Notes: generated by a model from the sequence alone, not told the origin. Shown: positions 9,806-19,958, counted from the stretch's first letter. The stretch is DNA of 64,000 nucleotides from Hippopus hippopus (GCA_946811185.2 OX328097.1:60665063-60729062), one strand, 5' to 3'. Numbers and translations are program-made.

Positions 9806-10682
9806 TTTCGGTGAAAGATCGAAATTTATTTCATCGAGTGAACATAATCGGTAATACCGTATTTTCCGGACAATAGGCCGCGGCTTATCTGTTAAAAAAG
9901 TGGAAATTTTCAAGGGTGCGGTCTATAAGACGAAGCGGCTTATACGTTATTTTTATTTTTCCAAATGATCTTTTATCGCGGCCTGTTAAACTGAAAATAA
10001 ATGAAAACCACTTTACGATTCCCCTTATGGACGCCATTCTGGTACATGTCCGTAAAGTATTTTTCGAACACACATATACCTGCCTATAATTGGTAGATAA
10101 ATCCGCTTGCAAATTTACAAACGTGTTAAAACTCATGACCAACCTTGATTTTCACACCTGTTGATTGATAATGTCGATTGGTACCAATTAGTGGTTAACT
10201 GCGAATGTAATGAAAGGCGTTGTTTGATGTGTACCTTCAATTAATCAATCGAAGCAACAATTTGACAAATTTCAAAATTCCTTAATGCATTCGACAAGGG
10301 ATAAACGAATGATAACGGTCTCAAGTCCTCTGAGTGATTTGATCACCAGAAAATCAATCCGATGGAATGAAAAAAATATGCAAAAGCAACGGATAAATTT
10401 GCTTTTTTATAATACATGTATACACTGGTACATATACATGTATCTATAGATGGGTGACATCGTACATTGACCAAGCATATCGGCCGCGGCCCATGTGCTG
10501 GAACGGCATATACGATATTTTTTTTTATTTCTAAAATGGTTAAAACGAAAGGGTGTGGCCTATACAGTGCAGCGACTTATTGTCCGGAAAATACGATACT
10601 TTCACGAGTGGCTGCGCGCCACTCGTGAAAATATCACCGATGATGTTCACTCGATGAATAAATTTCGATCTTTCACCGAAAA
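9806..10682. mobile_element. Family J palindrome, split by element K
   Basis: The outer parts (9806-9857 and 10596-10682) match the intact J palindrome at 12351-12481: CGGTGAAAGATCGAAATTTA at the left and TAAATTTCGATCTTTCACCG at the right. Removing K at its ATAC duplication restores a continuous J. J sits at the left edge of an N unit in both copies. Confidence 0.8.
9858..10595. mobile_element. Element K (CGTATTTTCCGGACAAT ends)
   Basis: A 738-bp insertion into J with inverted ends CGTATTTTCCGGACAAT and ATTGTCCGGAAAATACG, flanked by ATAC at 9854-9857 and 10596-10599. Subterminal GGCCGCGGC and CGGCTTATACG phrases occur at both ends in inverted form. It has no transposase reading frame. Similar CGTATTTTCCGG ends occur in many animal genomes. 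I do not assign the superfamily. Confidence 0.8.
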
Positions 10683-11022
10683 AAAAAAAACCCAAATATT
10701 CTAGTTATTTCATGCTTCTAACCCTTTTTGGGGGGGACTTGCATCAAAATCCAGTACAGTTCTTTTCGGTAATTCCCCGTGGCGTACCCCCTCCGCATAC
10801 CAATGCATTACAATGTTACGTCAAGCGCGAGAAATGTAGGGTAAATTACGTCATATTTCCTTCTAGTTGAGTAGCATGCAAAATTTACCTAGGTAACTAC
10901 TGCGCGGGAACTACTGTTTCCGCCTTCAAAAGTAAAATCGGTATTTTTCACTGGTCGTAACCATGAAATATCGAAAAATATTTCAACGTTATTTCTCGAT
11001 AAAGTACCGGAAAGCATGAAAT
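10683..11022 (+). mobile_element. Element N, intact copy
   Basis: Matches 12482-12627 plus 13304-13463: TTATTTCATGCTT, CGGTAATTCCCCGTGGCG, TGTAGGGTAAAT, TTACGTCATATTTCCTTCT, ACTGTTTCCG, AAAATCGGTATTTTTCAC, GGTCGTAACCATGAAATATC, ending AAAGCATGAAAT. The ends form a short inverted repeat (ATTTCATGCTT and AAGCATGAAAT). Confidence 0.7.
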
Positions 11023-11127
11023 AAAAGAAACTTCGTAACGGCTGTATTTCACTGGAAATAAGGGTATTTATGTTATAAATGTATATTTTTCCTTCAAGAT
11101 TCCCAGCACCACTTTATGGAATCTTTA

Positions 11128-11385
11128 TCACAGACAAGGTAGTTCAAGATCGGACTGCTGAGAAATTGCAGTCTGATCTCGAATCTAAATTGTGCGATAT
11201 TTGTAAAAGTATTTCTGAAAACTCGACAAATTTCTCCTAGTAGACTGCATAGGTCCAGTTTCATTTATTTTCTTCTATTCCCCAGCTTGGTACCAATCGC
11301 TTCTTGAGTTTCTTCTGTTGTAGATGAAGATCAGACTGCTTAAAACATGCAGTTTAATCTTAACTTGCGCTGTCCGCTACTTTTA
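11128..11385. mobile_element. Two family B hairpin remnants
   Basis: 11148-11196 (AAGATCGGACTGCTGA and GCAGTCTGATCTCGAATC) and 11325-11382 (AAGATCAGACTGCTTA and GCAGTTTAATCTT, then CTGTCCGC) keep the family B core without arms or TTAA ends. Confidence 0.5.
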
Positions 11386-11562
11386 TAAGATATTCTGACC
11401 AAAATCAGGTTAAAAATGACAACGTTGGGCGCCGTTTTACTAAAACTTTCATAAGTTTTCTCCCCATCTTTAGACATGTACATGCAAAGAACACATTAGT
11501 AATTTTTGTCTCTTACGTTCATATTTAAGAAAGTTTGTGCGTAAGTGTCCCAGTAAAACTGG

Positions 11563-11748
11563 TATGTGGGCCCGTATTTGATAATTCTAATTTGCATTCT
11601 CTGTTTAATTCTCATTTATTGTCTAAATAGCACTGTTTCTCATTGACTAGACTATTTAATTTAACCTATTAGAAATTGTGTTATTTTCTAAATCTAGAAT
11701 TAGGCTAAGAATGCAATTTTGACTGGTTGGTGAATGCGGTCATTTCTT
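11563..11748. mobile_element. Family G inverted-repeat MITE
   Basis: Starts GGGCCCGTATTTGATAATTC and ends AGAATGCAATTTTGACTGG then TTGGTGAATGCGG, the mirrored ends of family G (compare 49140-49326). Confidence 0.5.
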
Positions 11749-11749
11749 T

Positions 11750-12345
11750 TACTGAATGAAAATTTATGCTGTATTTATTTAGAGCTCAAGAGATTTAAAC
11801 AAAACAAAAACCAATGTGTCATAGGAGATATATTTGTGTCGCACGCTGTTGCAACCACATTTGTCAAAGTCAGCAGTGTGTGGAAATGGTGTTTTTTTGT
11901 TTCTCTCTGCGTATGTTTCAAAGCCAAACACTCAAAGCAACACATTAGTAGAATATACATGTATTGTTGTTCAGTTAATTTTTATCTTTCTTTTTTTTTT
12001 TAATCTAGTTAAAACCAATATTGACGGTTGTCGTTGAAATTGTCCCATCGAAGCATATTCAAATGAACACCCACAGCATAGGTTTCAGGTAGGAAATGAT
12101 GTCTTTCCTTCTTCAGAATTTGATGAAGCCTCCCAAAAGCTTTTTGGACCTCTTCAAATAAGATTTGATAGAAATATACTTCTTAAACTTTATTGGCTCT
12201 ACCGCAGTGATCTCCCTTTTCCCATTTGATTTATTTCCCTTCTCTATAAATCGCTTTGAGGCGATGATAATGATACTAATTAATCGGAGAAAAAAATATT
12301 ATGAGGAATAATTACCCTTTCCCAACGTAAGATAAGTAGAGATTT
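11750..12345. other. No gene or recognised repeat
   Basis: Short open frames on both strands have no recognisable motif and sit in AT-rich sequence. Nothing supportable. Confidence 0.45.
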
Positions 12346-12350
12346 TTTTT

Positions 12351-12481
12351 TTTCGGTGAAAGATCGAAATTTATTTCATAGAGTGAACATCATCGGTAAT
12401 ATTTTCACGAGTGACTCCCACTCGTGAATATATTACCGATGATGTTCACTCGATGAAATAAATTTCGATCTTTCACCGAAA
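12351..12481. mobile_element. Family J palindrome, intact
   Basis: A 131-bp inverted repeat with arms of about 60 bp: CGGTGAAAGATCGAAATTTA, then CATCGGTAATATTTTCACGA, loop GACTCCC, then the mirror image. Arms differ at about three positions. It would fold into one long hairpin. Confidence 0.9.
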
Positions 12482-13463
12482 CTAGAAAAAAAAAAAAAAT
12501 ACACAAATTTATTTTATTTATTTCATGCTTTTAACCGCCTTTTTTCGGTAATTCCCCGTGGCGAACCCCTCTCCACATACGAACGCATTACAATATCACG
12601 TAAAACGCGAAAACTGTAGGGTAAATGTATGGTGGCATATTTCTGCCATGAGATACAAGATAACTATCATAACAATTAAAAAAAAAACTATCGCGATAAA
12701 TCAAAGTTTCCTTGAAATTTTATCTAGACAGTGAAAAGTTTTCTGAAAAAAAATCACGATAAACCTAGTTATCTAGAAAATATTTTAACGCAAAATTTCT
12801 GATTCATGCACGAAGCTGACATTCGAGATAAAAGTATCGTGATAGTTCTATCCGTTTCTCGATATCTATAAATAGAAAATTCACCTTTTGGATGAACTTG
12901 GTAGTTTTTGACTTTACAAGATTGCAGTTAGTTCGAATTTTTACAATTGTAGCTTAATTGGCAAATTTTGACTGCACATGAAATGAACTGAGGTCTGTTA
13001 AACACAAAGAAAGACCACTCGAAATACCTCTTAGGAACAAGTTTTAAATCAGGGAAAAGGAGAATTCATCAGGTTGGAGACAAAGGTATTCCAAAACCGT
13101 ATCTAATTATAGATACCGTGAATGTCAGTTGTGGGCACGAACGTAAAAAAAATCGTGATAACAGTGAGAAGTATCGTTTTATTTTTATCGTAAAGCTGTT
13201 TATTATCTAGATAATGTTTCCAGGAAAGTTTGTTTTATCGCGATAGTTCTTTTAAACTATCGCAATAGTTATCTTGTATCTCGTGGAAGAAATATGCCAC
13301 CATTAAATGCGCGAAAATTACGTCATATTTCCTTCTGGGTGCATACTGTTTCCGTCTTCTATTGAAGATGAATATAAAATCGGTATTTTTCACAGGTCGT
13401 AACCATGAAATATCAAACAACAATCCACCATTATTTCTCGATAAACTTCCGAAAAGCATGAAA
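12482..13463 (+). mobile_element. Element N, split by element L
   Basis: The N sequence is continuous with 10683-11022 once 12628-13303 is removed. The right part begins GCGCGAAAATTACGTCATAT and ends AAAAGCATGAAAT. Confidence 0.75.
12628..13303. mobile_element. Element L (ATGGTGGCATATTTC ends)
   Basis: A roughly 676-bp insertion with inverted ends ATGGTGGCATATTTCTGCC and GAAATATGCCACCAT, continuing inward for over 100 bp (GAGATACAAGATAACTAT, CTATCGCGATAAA, TTATCTAGA on both sides). TAAATG lies on both flanks (12622-12627 and 13304-13309). No transposase frame is present, so it is non-autonomous. Confidence 0.8.
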
Positions 13464-13667
13464 TTTGACCGGTTATAGCCGACTTAATTCCTGTTACAAA
13501 GGGCCATTTTGAAAACATCGTAATGAGCAATCTCTCGAAGGGCCACATTACTTTCACATGTATTTATGTAATAAACCTTTGTCAATGTTTATCATCGGCT
13601 TTTTTTTTAAAGTAGTCTGCTGCAAAAATCGCAAAAGCGCAAACAAGTATTAAAGAAAATAATAATA

Positions 13668-15196
13668 ATAAAACAAGAGGGCCAAGACGGCCCTGGATCG
13701 CTCACCTGAATTTTTGAGAGGACCATAGCCATTTTTTTTTATGAGGTATTGAAAATTATTTTGCAAAGCAATTTTGAAAAGGTCACCTGTAAAAGTCATT
13801 TCAAAATCTGTCACCACCCCTACAATCATCACCACAGCAATGATTTTGATGAATCAGAATTCTGCAAATAAATTTTTGGATAGATCACCCAAGGACAATT
13901 TCTTGAAGAAGAGCACATGCTCGAAAGTGACTAAAAACATAAGTCCAACAAGAGAACCACATGCAGGTGCCAACAATTAGCTGTTGTTTTTCGACAGATG
14001 AAAATTTCCCTAACAATTTTTGAAAAGGGTCACCCTAAGAACATATATGTGAAATTATTTCAAAATCTGACCAGCCGTTCCAGAGAAGAAGAATTGAGAA
14101 ATTCCTCTTCATGTCCCTATAGTGCAAATAGCCCCACCACCAGAGCCATGTTTCTTGACAGATCACAATTTTGTGAACAATTTTTGAAAAGAGTCACCCA
14201 AGAAATATTTCTGTGAAATTATTTCAAAATCTGACCAGAGGTTTCAGAAAAGAAGATTTTTTCAGAATTTCTTTATGTCCATGTAGTGTAAATAGCCCAC
14301 AGCCATCAGAGCCATGTTTCTTGATGGATCAAAATTTCTCGAACAATTTTTGAAAAGGGTCACCAAAGGATCATTTCTGTGAAATTATTTCAAAATCTGA
14401 CCAGCCGTTCCAGAGAAGAAAAATTTTTAAGAATTTCTTCATGGTCATATAGTGCAAGTAGCCCCCCCCCCCAATCAGAGCCATGTTTCTTGACGGATCA
14501 AAATTTCGCGAACATTTTTTGAAAAGGGTCACCAAAGGAACATTTCTGTGAAATTATTTCAAAATCTGACCAGCCGTTCCAGAGAAGAAGAATTTTTAAG
14601 AATTTCTTCATTTCCGTATAGTGCAAGTAGCCCCCAGTCACCAGAGCCATGTTTCTCGACGGATCAAAATTTCGCGAACAATTTTTGAAAAGGGTCACCC
14701 AAGGAATATGCCTGTGAAATTATTTCAAAATCTGACCAGCCGTTTCAGAGAAGAAGAATTTTTAAAAATTTCTTCATATCCGTATAGTGCAAGTAGCCCC
14801 CAGTCACCAGAGCCATGTTTCTCGACGGATCAGAATTTCGCGAACAACTTTTGAAAAGGGTCAGCCAAGGAACATCTCTGTGAAATTATTTCAAAATCTG
14901 ACCAGCGGTTTCATCAGAGATGATTTCTAAAGAATTTCTTAGAAAATTCCATTTGGTTGCCATGGCAACCAGAGTTTTTGATGTAATCAAATTCTGTGAA
15001 TAATTTTAAAGAGGACCTCCCAAGGAACATTCTAGCCAAGTTTGGTCCAAATTGGCCCAGCAGTTTAGGAGGAGATGATGTTTAAAGAATTGTTGACGAC
15101 GCACGACGCACGACGCACAACGGACGACGGACGACGGACACCAGGTGATCCTAAAAGCTCCCCTTGAGCACGCTGTGCTCAGGTGAGCTAAAAAAA
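13668..15196 (+). mobile_element. Tandem-repeat element (pearl/HINE-like?)
   Basis: The left end has a GAGGGCCAAGACGGCCCT hairpin followed by GCTCACCTGA. The right end has GCTCAGGTGAGCTAAAA. Between them is an array of about 165-bp units: TTGAAAAGGGTCACC recurs near 14020, 14186, 14349, 14518, 14685 and 14848, each followed by TGTGAAATTATTTCAAAATC, TGACCAGCCGTTCCAGAGAA and GAGCCATGTTTCT. After the array come the palindrome GGTTGCCATGGCAACC (14951) and a GACGCAC/GGACGAC microsatellite (15096-15140). A tandem core plus microsatellite recalls the bivalve pearl (Helentron-associated) elements, but that is inference. The ORFs in it are repeat translations. Confidence 0.7.
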
Positions 15197-15200
15197 AAGA

Positions 15201-15242
15201 TAAATTCTAGTTTTGATATTTAATTCTAGTTTTGATATTGAT
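15201..15242 (+). repeat. 21-bp direct duplication
   Basis: TAAATTCTAGTTTTGATATT occurs twice in tandem with near identity. Confidence 0.8.
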
Positions 15243-15270
15243 TATTGACTATAACCTTACCCAACTGCAC

Positions 15271-15302
15271 TTTAACTCTTTACCAAATGGCAAAATTTTA
15301 CC
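15271..15302 (+). mobile_element. Family A end fragment
   Basis: TTTAACTCTTTACCAAATGG and CAAAATTTTA match the first 30 bases of family A. The rest is absent. Confidence 0.55.
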
Positions 15303-15744
15303 AGTATTTTATACACAGGATTGTTAACATTTGGCCGCAACTGGGTCTTTATTTCTCGGAAAAAGTTTGGATTCAGTCGCAATTCGAACTCAAGACCCTT
15401 GTATTACTGGTCATGCATTCGCATTACTATTGGACATCCAGTGGCTGGGACTGCATGTCGCAATACCATGGAGAGTTCCTCAACATATTGCATTTCATAT
15501 TTTGAGATGCTTTTTGTTTTTAAAAAAAAGTAGCTTTTTGTTGCGTAAACATCTTAATTCGTAAAAAATTATGAATATACAAACAAAACTGTAGCAAGAA
15601 TAATGCGAGCAAGAATTTCCATGGGGTTCAAATGTCGTGACGACATGTTTTAAAAACAATACAGAGAAAAATCCATAACATCTCAAGTTTTATAATTTGA
15701 GATGTTGTATGATGCAAAAATATGTAACAGCTTTTAACTGTTAA

Positions 15745-16192
15745 ACACTTTACCAGACGACAACATTCAGAGTTATCCAAATTAACCCTTTACCAAACAA
15801 CAAAATTTTAGACTTGTCCAGATTGAAAGCATTTGCAGACGACAAAATAAACGTGACTCAAAAATTGAAACTTGACTTTAGAAGAGTAGAAAACATTGTG
15901 GGAAAAGGAGAAAATGCTGGTTACCAGCATTTTCTCCTTTTCCCACAATGTTTTCAGAAGGCTTCTTCCTCTAGGTCGTAAAAACCAGGGATTGTTGGTA
16001 AAGGGTTAAAAGCATTTGAAGAGGACAAAGTAAATGTGACTAAAGACTAAAATGTATCTATGTAAGGATAGAAAACGTTGTGGGTAAAGGGAGAAAATGT
16101 TGTTAACCAGCATTTTCTACCTTTCCCTCAATGCTTTCAAAAGCTTTCTTCTTTCATGTCGTTTAAACTCGGGATTGTGTGGTAAAGTGTTA
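15745..16192 (+). mobile_element. Family A MITE, outer copy split by another A
   Basis: The outer copy is 15745-15781 plus 16010-16192. Its first arm stops at TTATCCAAA, the inner A occupies 15786-16005, and the outer copy resumes AAGCATTTGAAGAGGACAAA, giving back the family phrase CCAAATTGAAAGCATTTG. It ends GGTAAAGTGTTAGG. Confidence 0.85.
15786..16005 (+). mobile_element. Family A MITE, complete, inside A
   Basis: A 220-bp element between TTAA at 15782-15785 and 16006-16009. It has the full arm GACTTGTCCAGATTGAAAGC and GCAGACGACAAAATAAACGT, then a central palindrome whose arms match over more than 30 bp (ACATTGTGGGAAAAGGAGAA, TGCTGGTTACCAGCA and its mirror). This is the best reference copy in the window. 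Confidence 0.95.
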
Positions 16193-16198
16193 GGCGAT

Positions 16199-16366
16199 TT
16201 TAATTAAACTTTATCCTACTAAATAAGTGAAATAAAACTTTCAAACCGATTGTATAAACCCAAACGGTAGTTTAAGAGAAAGATCAGACATGCACGTTCT
16301 GTTCACATTCTGTGCAGTGTTATCGTGATCTACACAGTGAGTCACGCTTAATAGCCTAAGGGATAA
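16199..16366 (-). mobile_element. Family B MITE, internally damaged
   Basis: CTTTATCCTACTAAATAAG, AAACTTTCAAACCGATTG, AGATCAGACATGCACGTTCT, then GTGAGTCACGCTTAATAGCC. The palindrome carries a duplication/deletion around GTTCACATTCTGTGCAGTG. Confidence 0.75.
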
Positions 16367-16570
16367 TAATTTGAATTTATTATATTCCTATCAGTAAATT
16401 ACTGGAATTTCCCAGTGAATAACACCATTATAGTGATGATTATTATATCATCACTAGTGACGATCCAGTTTTAGAATGATTGCAGGAACTACTTTTTTTA
16501 ATATTGCTCATATTGTACCATTCTTGATAATTATTAGAATAAAAAAAAAGGTTGAATTGGGAATATAATA

Positions 16571-16737
16571 TATAGGATAATCAACTGGTTGTGTGTGATA
16601 TTAAAAATCTGTCACTCGAATGGGGTTTGATGTGGTTAAAAAAACTCGTCCTTCGGACTCGTTTTTCAACCGCATCACACCCCATTCGAGTGACAGATTT
16701 TTAATATCACACACAACCAGTTGATTATCCTGTATAT
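16571..16737. mobile_element. Family F near-perfect palindrome
   Basis: Arms of about 80 bp: ATAATCAACTGGTTGTGTGT, ATTAAAAATCTGTCACTCGA, ATGGGGTTTGATGTGGTTAA, then the mirror image around GTCCTTCGGAC. Very few mismatches. One arm of a second copy lies at 36863-36945. Confidence 0.9.
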
Positions 16738-16924
16738 ACAAACAGAATGAATCAAATACATTAGATCTGGATTTTACTAGTCAGAATTTCATCTAGCGAC
16801 ATGCATGTCGTGAGTGAAAAGTTTCAAAACATATCAAGTTTCATAATTTGAAATTTTGCGTGATGCAAAAATGCCACCAGAACCCCAAGCCTTTCAATAA
16901 GAGAGCCACGTCTGAAAGCGCCAG

Positions 16925-16970
16925 TCTAGATGGACCAGTCTAAGATTTTGTGTTTCGGTAAAGAGTTTTG
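16925..16970 (-). mobile_element. Family A end fragment
   Basis: TGGACCAGTCTAAGATTTTG and GGTAAAGAGTTTTG correspond to one A terminus. Confidence 0.5.
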
Positions 16971-17435
16971 CAAACAGTAAAGATCAAGGAAAGAATCTTG
17001 TATCTACACTGGCAGATGATTTGGTAAAGAAAAGTTCTAGTCAATGCAAACCTTGCATTGCAATTTTGCAACCACTTTTCCCGACTAAAATTATCCGTAA
17101 GATTCGTTTTGAGATAAAGGGATTCACGCACACCCTTAAACATCAGTATTGTATATACGGCAGAGAATGGAGAAATAATTGCATGGAAAAAAATGTCAGT
17201 CTTATGAAATAATATGGAAAGCATGACAAGGGAAAAGGATCGATTGCTTGTAATGAGAAATTGCTTCTGATCCCATAACGTTTTCAGAGTCGTCACCACT
17301 GCATCGGGCATCTAAAAGTTGTATTTATATGGTGGTGTATTGAACCTCATTGTTTTTTGTCGTAATTCTCAGATTTTGAACTATAGACAAATATGGTCTC
17401 TTTTTCACTACCATTGGAAATTTACACAAGGTTAA

Positions 17436-17652
17436 ATCTTTTCCACACAATCCCGAGTTTTAACGACCCTGAATGAAGACTGTTGAAAACATTGTTGTAA
17501 AAGGAGAAAATGCTGGTAACCAGCATTTTCTCCTTTTACCACAATGTTTTCTACCCTGTGAAAGACAGAAATCATCATATGAGCCACGTTCTGCGTCATT
17601 TGCAAATGCTTTCAATTTCGCGTTGACCAAAATTTTGTGCTTTGGTTAAGAG
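17436..17652 (-). mobile_element. Family A MITE, complete
   Basis: TTAA at 17432-17435 and 17653-17656. The hairpin is intact (GTAAAAGGAGAAAATGCTGG and its mirror). The far arm is diverged (TTTCGCGTTGACCAAAATTT). Confidence 0.9.
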
Positions 17653-17773
17653 TTAAGGATGTCCTAGATCAAGATCAGGCTGAACGTTTCGGGCTACTTT
17701 TAACCAACTATTACTAGGAATGATGCTGATAAGTATTTGAAAGATAGGAGAATGCCATCCTTGGTTTCTATAT

Positions 17774-18034
17774 GGCTTGCAACACGCGAAACGGGGCATT
17801 CAGACATTTGCGTAAAGTGTCGTCTCGGATCAGCTTGCGCAGTCCGCGCAGGCTAATCCGAGAAGGCACTTTACGACTACAATAGATTTTGTCCTTCAGA
17901 AGACTTGCGCAAAACAGAAAATTACAGAAAAACGGAAAGTGTCGTTTCGGATTAGCCTGCGCAGACTGCGCAGGCTGATCCGAGACGACACTTTACGTAA
18001 ATGTCCGAATGCCCCTTTTCGCGTGTTGCAGGCA
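17774..18034. mobile_element. Family C element, complete (261 bp)
   Basis: Ends GGCTTGCAACACGCG and CGCGTGTTGCAGGCA, flanked by ATAT at 17770-17773 and 18035-18038. It contains two separate hairpins in series (about 17808-17878 and 17935-18000), each with CGTAAAGTGTCGTCTCGGAT-type arms around GCCTGCGCAG and a CGCGCAGGC-type apex. No coding capacity. The second copy, at 31379-31639, is exactly the same length. Confidence 0.9.
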
Positions 18035-18039
18035 ATATT

Positions 18040-18952
18040 TGACATTGTATGAAATAGTGGCGTTTGCATGAAACAACAGCATCATGTTGACAGGGACAAT
18101 AATGTGCAGTTACACAAAACTTGGGGGAATTCGAAGCATTTCCTTTTTCAGTAAATTTCAGCTTTCTTTGAACACCTTTCGTGAACTTATAATAATGGAA
18201 AAGGACAAGAAATACCTTTTTTCTTCCCATCCAAACACGTTTGAATCCAGAGTCTTTAGGATGATATCATAACAGCGTAATAGAAATGGGGGAAAATAGC
18301 AGAAAATATGACTATTTTTTTTCCAAACGAGTGCTTTTGATTCCATTCATATTGAAAAGGCCTATAGCTTCAATTACAATTAACGATCTATACAAATTTC
18401 AAAGAACTTGGGCAAAAAAAATGTTGGGTTATGTGTTTAAAAAAGAATCGTCGGATTTGCAATAAGATTCAGTTCTCTAAAGATTCAAGTTCTTGATAGT
18501 ACAAATAATCTGTGATAGTTCCCTAGTGCCTCCTTAGTCTCATAAATAATAAATGCTAAATCTCAGCTTCAAATGGTCCCTTTTTCCCCTTACTTATCAA
18601 CAAATTTCGAATATTTTCATTACTGCCCAAACTCCCGATGAATTACACCAGTCTTACTTGTGGCCTGTAGTTTGATAAAATAAAATGAAGGTAAGAATCG
18701 GGTACCTCCTTTTCCGGCATTGTATTTAAATAGAAAAAGAAAAGAAAAGTCTTTTCGAACGGGAAAACCCAGTTGATAGCGACCACATTACCGCAACAGT
18801 CTTTGGAAAAAAGTAGTTCTCCGCATAATGGTTAATCTCCCCTTATCTAGAAATTATGAGTTGGTTGGAACGAAATGTCAGCGGCTATCGATCGCAGAAA
18901 TCCTCAATGAAAAAATAAATACATGGACGCAGGTTTCCAGGTTCTCTCGCGT
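18040..18952. other. No gene or recognised repeat
   Basis: Over 900 bases with only short overlapping open frames on both strands and no motif I recognise. Confidence 0.45.
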
Positions 18953-18956
18953 TTAA

Positions 18957-19159
18957 CTCTTAGGCTGCTAAGCGCGACTCAAGGACCTTTTGCAGACAGT
19001 GTAGATCAAGATCAGACAGCACAGAACGTGCAGTCTGATCTTTAATCTATACTGTCCGATAAGGACACATTTCCCCCCAAAGAAAGCTTTGAAATAGTAA
19101 AACTTGGGTTTTTACTGTCGGCTTAAAAGTTTCATTTTACTTATTCAGCAGGATAAAGG
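18957..19159 (+). mobile_element. Family B MITE, complete
   Basis: TTAA at 18953-18956 and 19160-19163. CTCTTAGGCTGCTAAGCGCG starts it, the hairpin surrounds CACAGAACGTGCAGTCTGAT, and it ends TTATTCAGCAGGATAAAGG. The right TTAA is shared with the following A copy. Confidence 0.9.
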
Positions 19160-19163
19160 TTAA

Positions 19164-19390
19164 CCCTTTGCCAGACGACAAAATGTTAAACTCGTCCATA
19201 TTTAAAGCATTTGCAGACGTCAAATAAATTGTAATGCACTTGATTGACTATGTCATAGAAAGTGTAGAAACCATTGTGGGGAACAAGGAGAAAATGCTGG
19301 TTACCAGCATTTTCTCCTTGTTTCCCACGATGTTTTAGAATGACTATTTTCTATGGGTGGTTGAAATACGAGATCTTTAGGTAAAGGGTT
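19164..19390 (+). mobile_element. Family A MITE, abutting B
   Basis: CCCTTTGCCAGACGACAAAA, then the central GGAGAAAATGCTGGTTACCA palindrome, ending TTTAGGTAAAGGGTTA. It begins at the TTAA that also ends the B copy, so the two elements share one border. Confidence 0.9.
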
Positions 19391-19570
19391 ATCTCTACCG
19401 ACAGTTATTGATTTAGTTACGTAGCTATCACCTATACATTACTACCTTAAAATGAATATTGGCCTCGTCTTATATCACTGTTGATAGTTACATCGAGTAA
19501 TATATTACTTGTTCCCTTATACAGACGAAGATGTTTTGGGTTTTTTTTTTTCATCTTACAGCATACAGCA

Positions 19571-19645
19571 TTCAAAACATTATGGCAAAAGGAAAAATTG
19601 CTCTTCACGAGCGATTTCCTCCATTTATTTCAACGTTTCAAGGTA
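19571..19645. mobile_element. Family A2 (sister of A) fragment
   Basis: AAAACATTATGGCAAAAGGA, AAAATTGCTCTTCACGAGCG, then a worn mirror arm. The apex TTGCTC...GAGC distinguishes A2 from A (ATGCTG...CAGC). Confidence 0.5.
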
Positions 19646-19958
19646 TATCCATTTCTTGAAATTTAGTAGAAGTCTATTCTCAAAATGTGACAAAGATATT
19701 TTCAGTAGTGTTGTTGTTTTGCAAATTTGTGTAACATGCAGTAGTATAACTAATTAAGCAGTAGATCTGTATGAGGTTTTTATTTTACCAATTATTATAT
19801 TAATCTGTTAGTCAAACAGCATGAACTAGGGGAAAAGGGTTCCTGTTCCAAATTGAGAAAGAGCAGTCCATTAGCGGCTTTGCAAAATATGTAAAGAGAA
19901 CTCAATGCGTTGCTATGGAGAGACAGTGGGTATTAAAAAAAAGGCATCAGCTATTTAA

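Noticed and set aside
9858..10595. LTR retrotransposon ends for element K
   Set aside because: The ends are inverted, not direct, repeats, and there is no primer-binding site or gag/pol trace.
13774..14854. Short frames with a repeated NFLKK/FEKGHP-like phrase as a protein repeat
   Set aside because: They arise from the 165-bp tandem units; frames shift and stop between units.
16940..17311. 123-codon open frame on the minus strand
   Set aside because: It overlaps family A scraps, has no domain and is of a length expected by chance in this much sequence.
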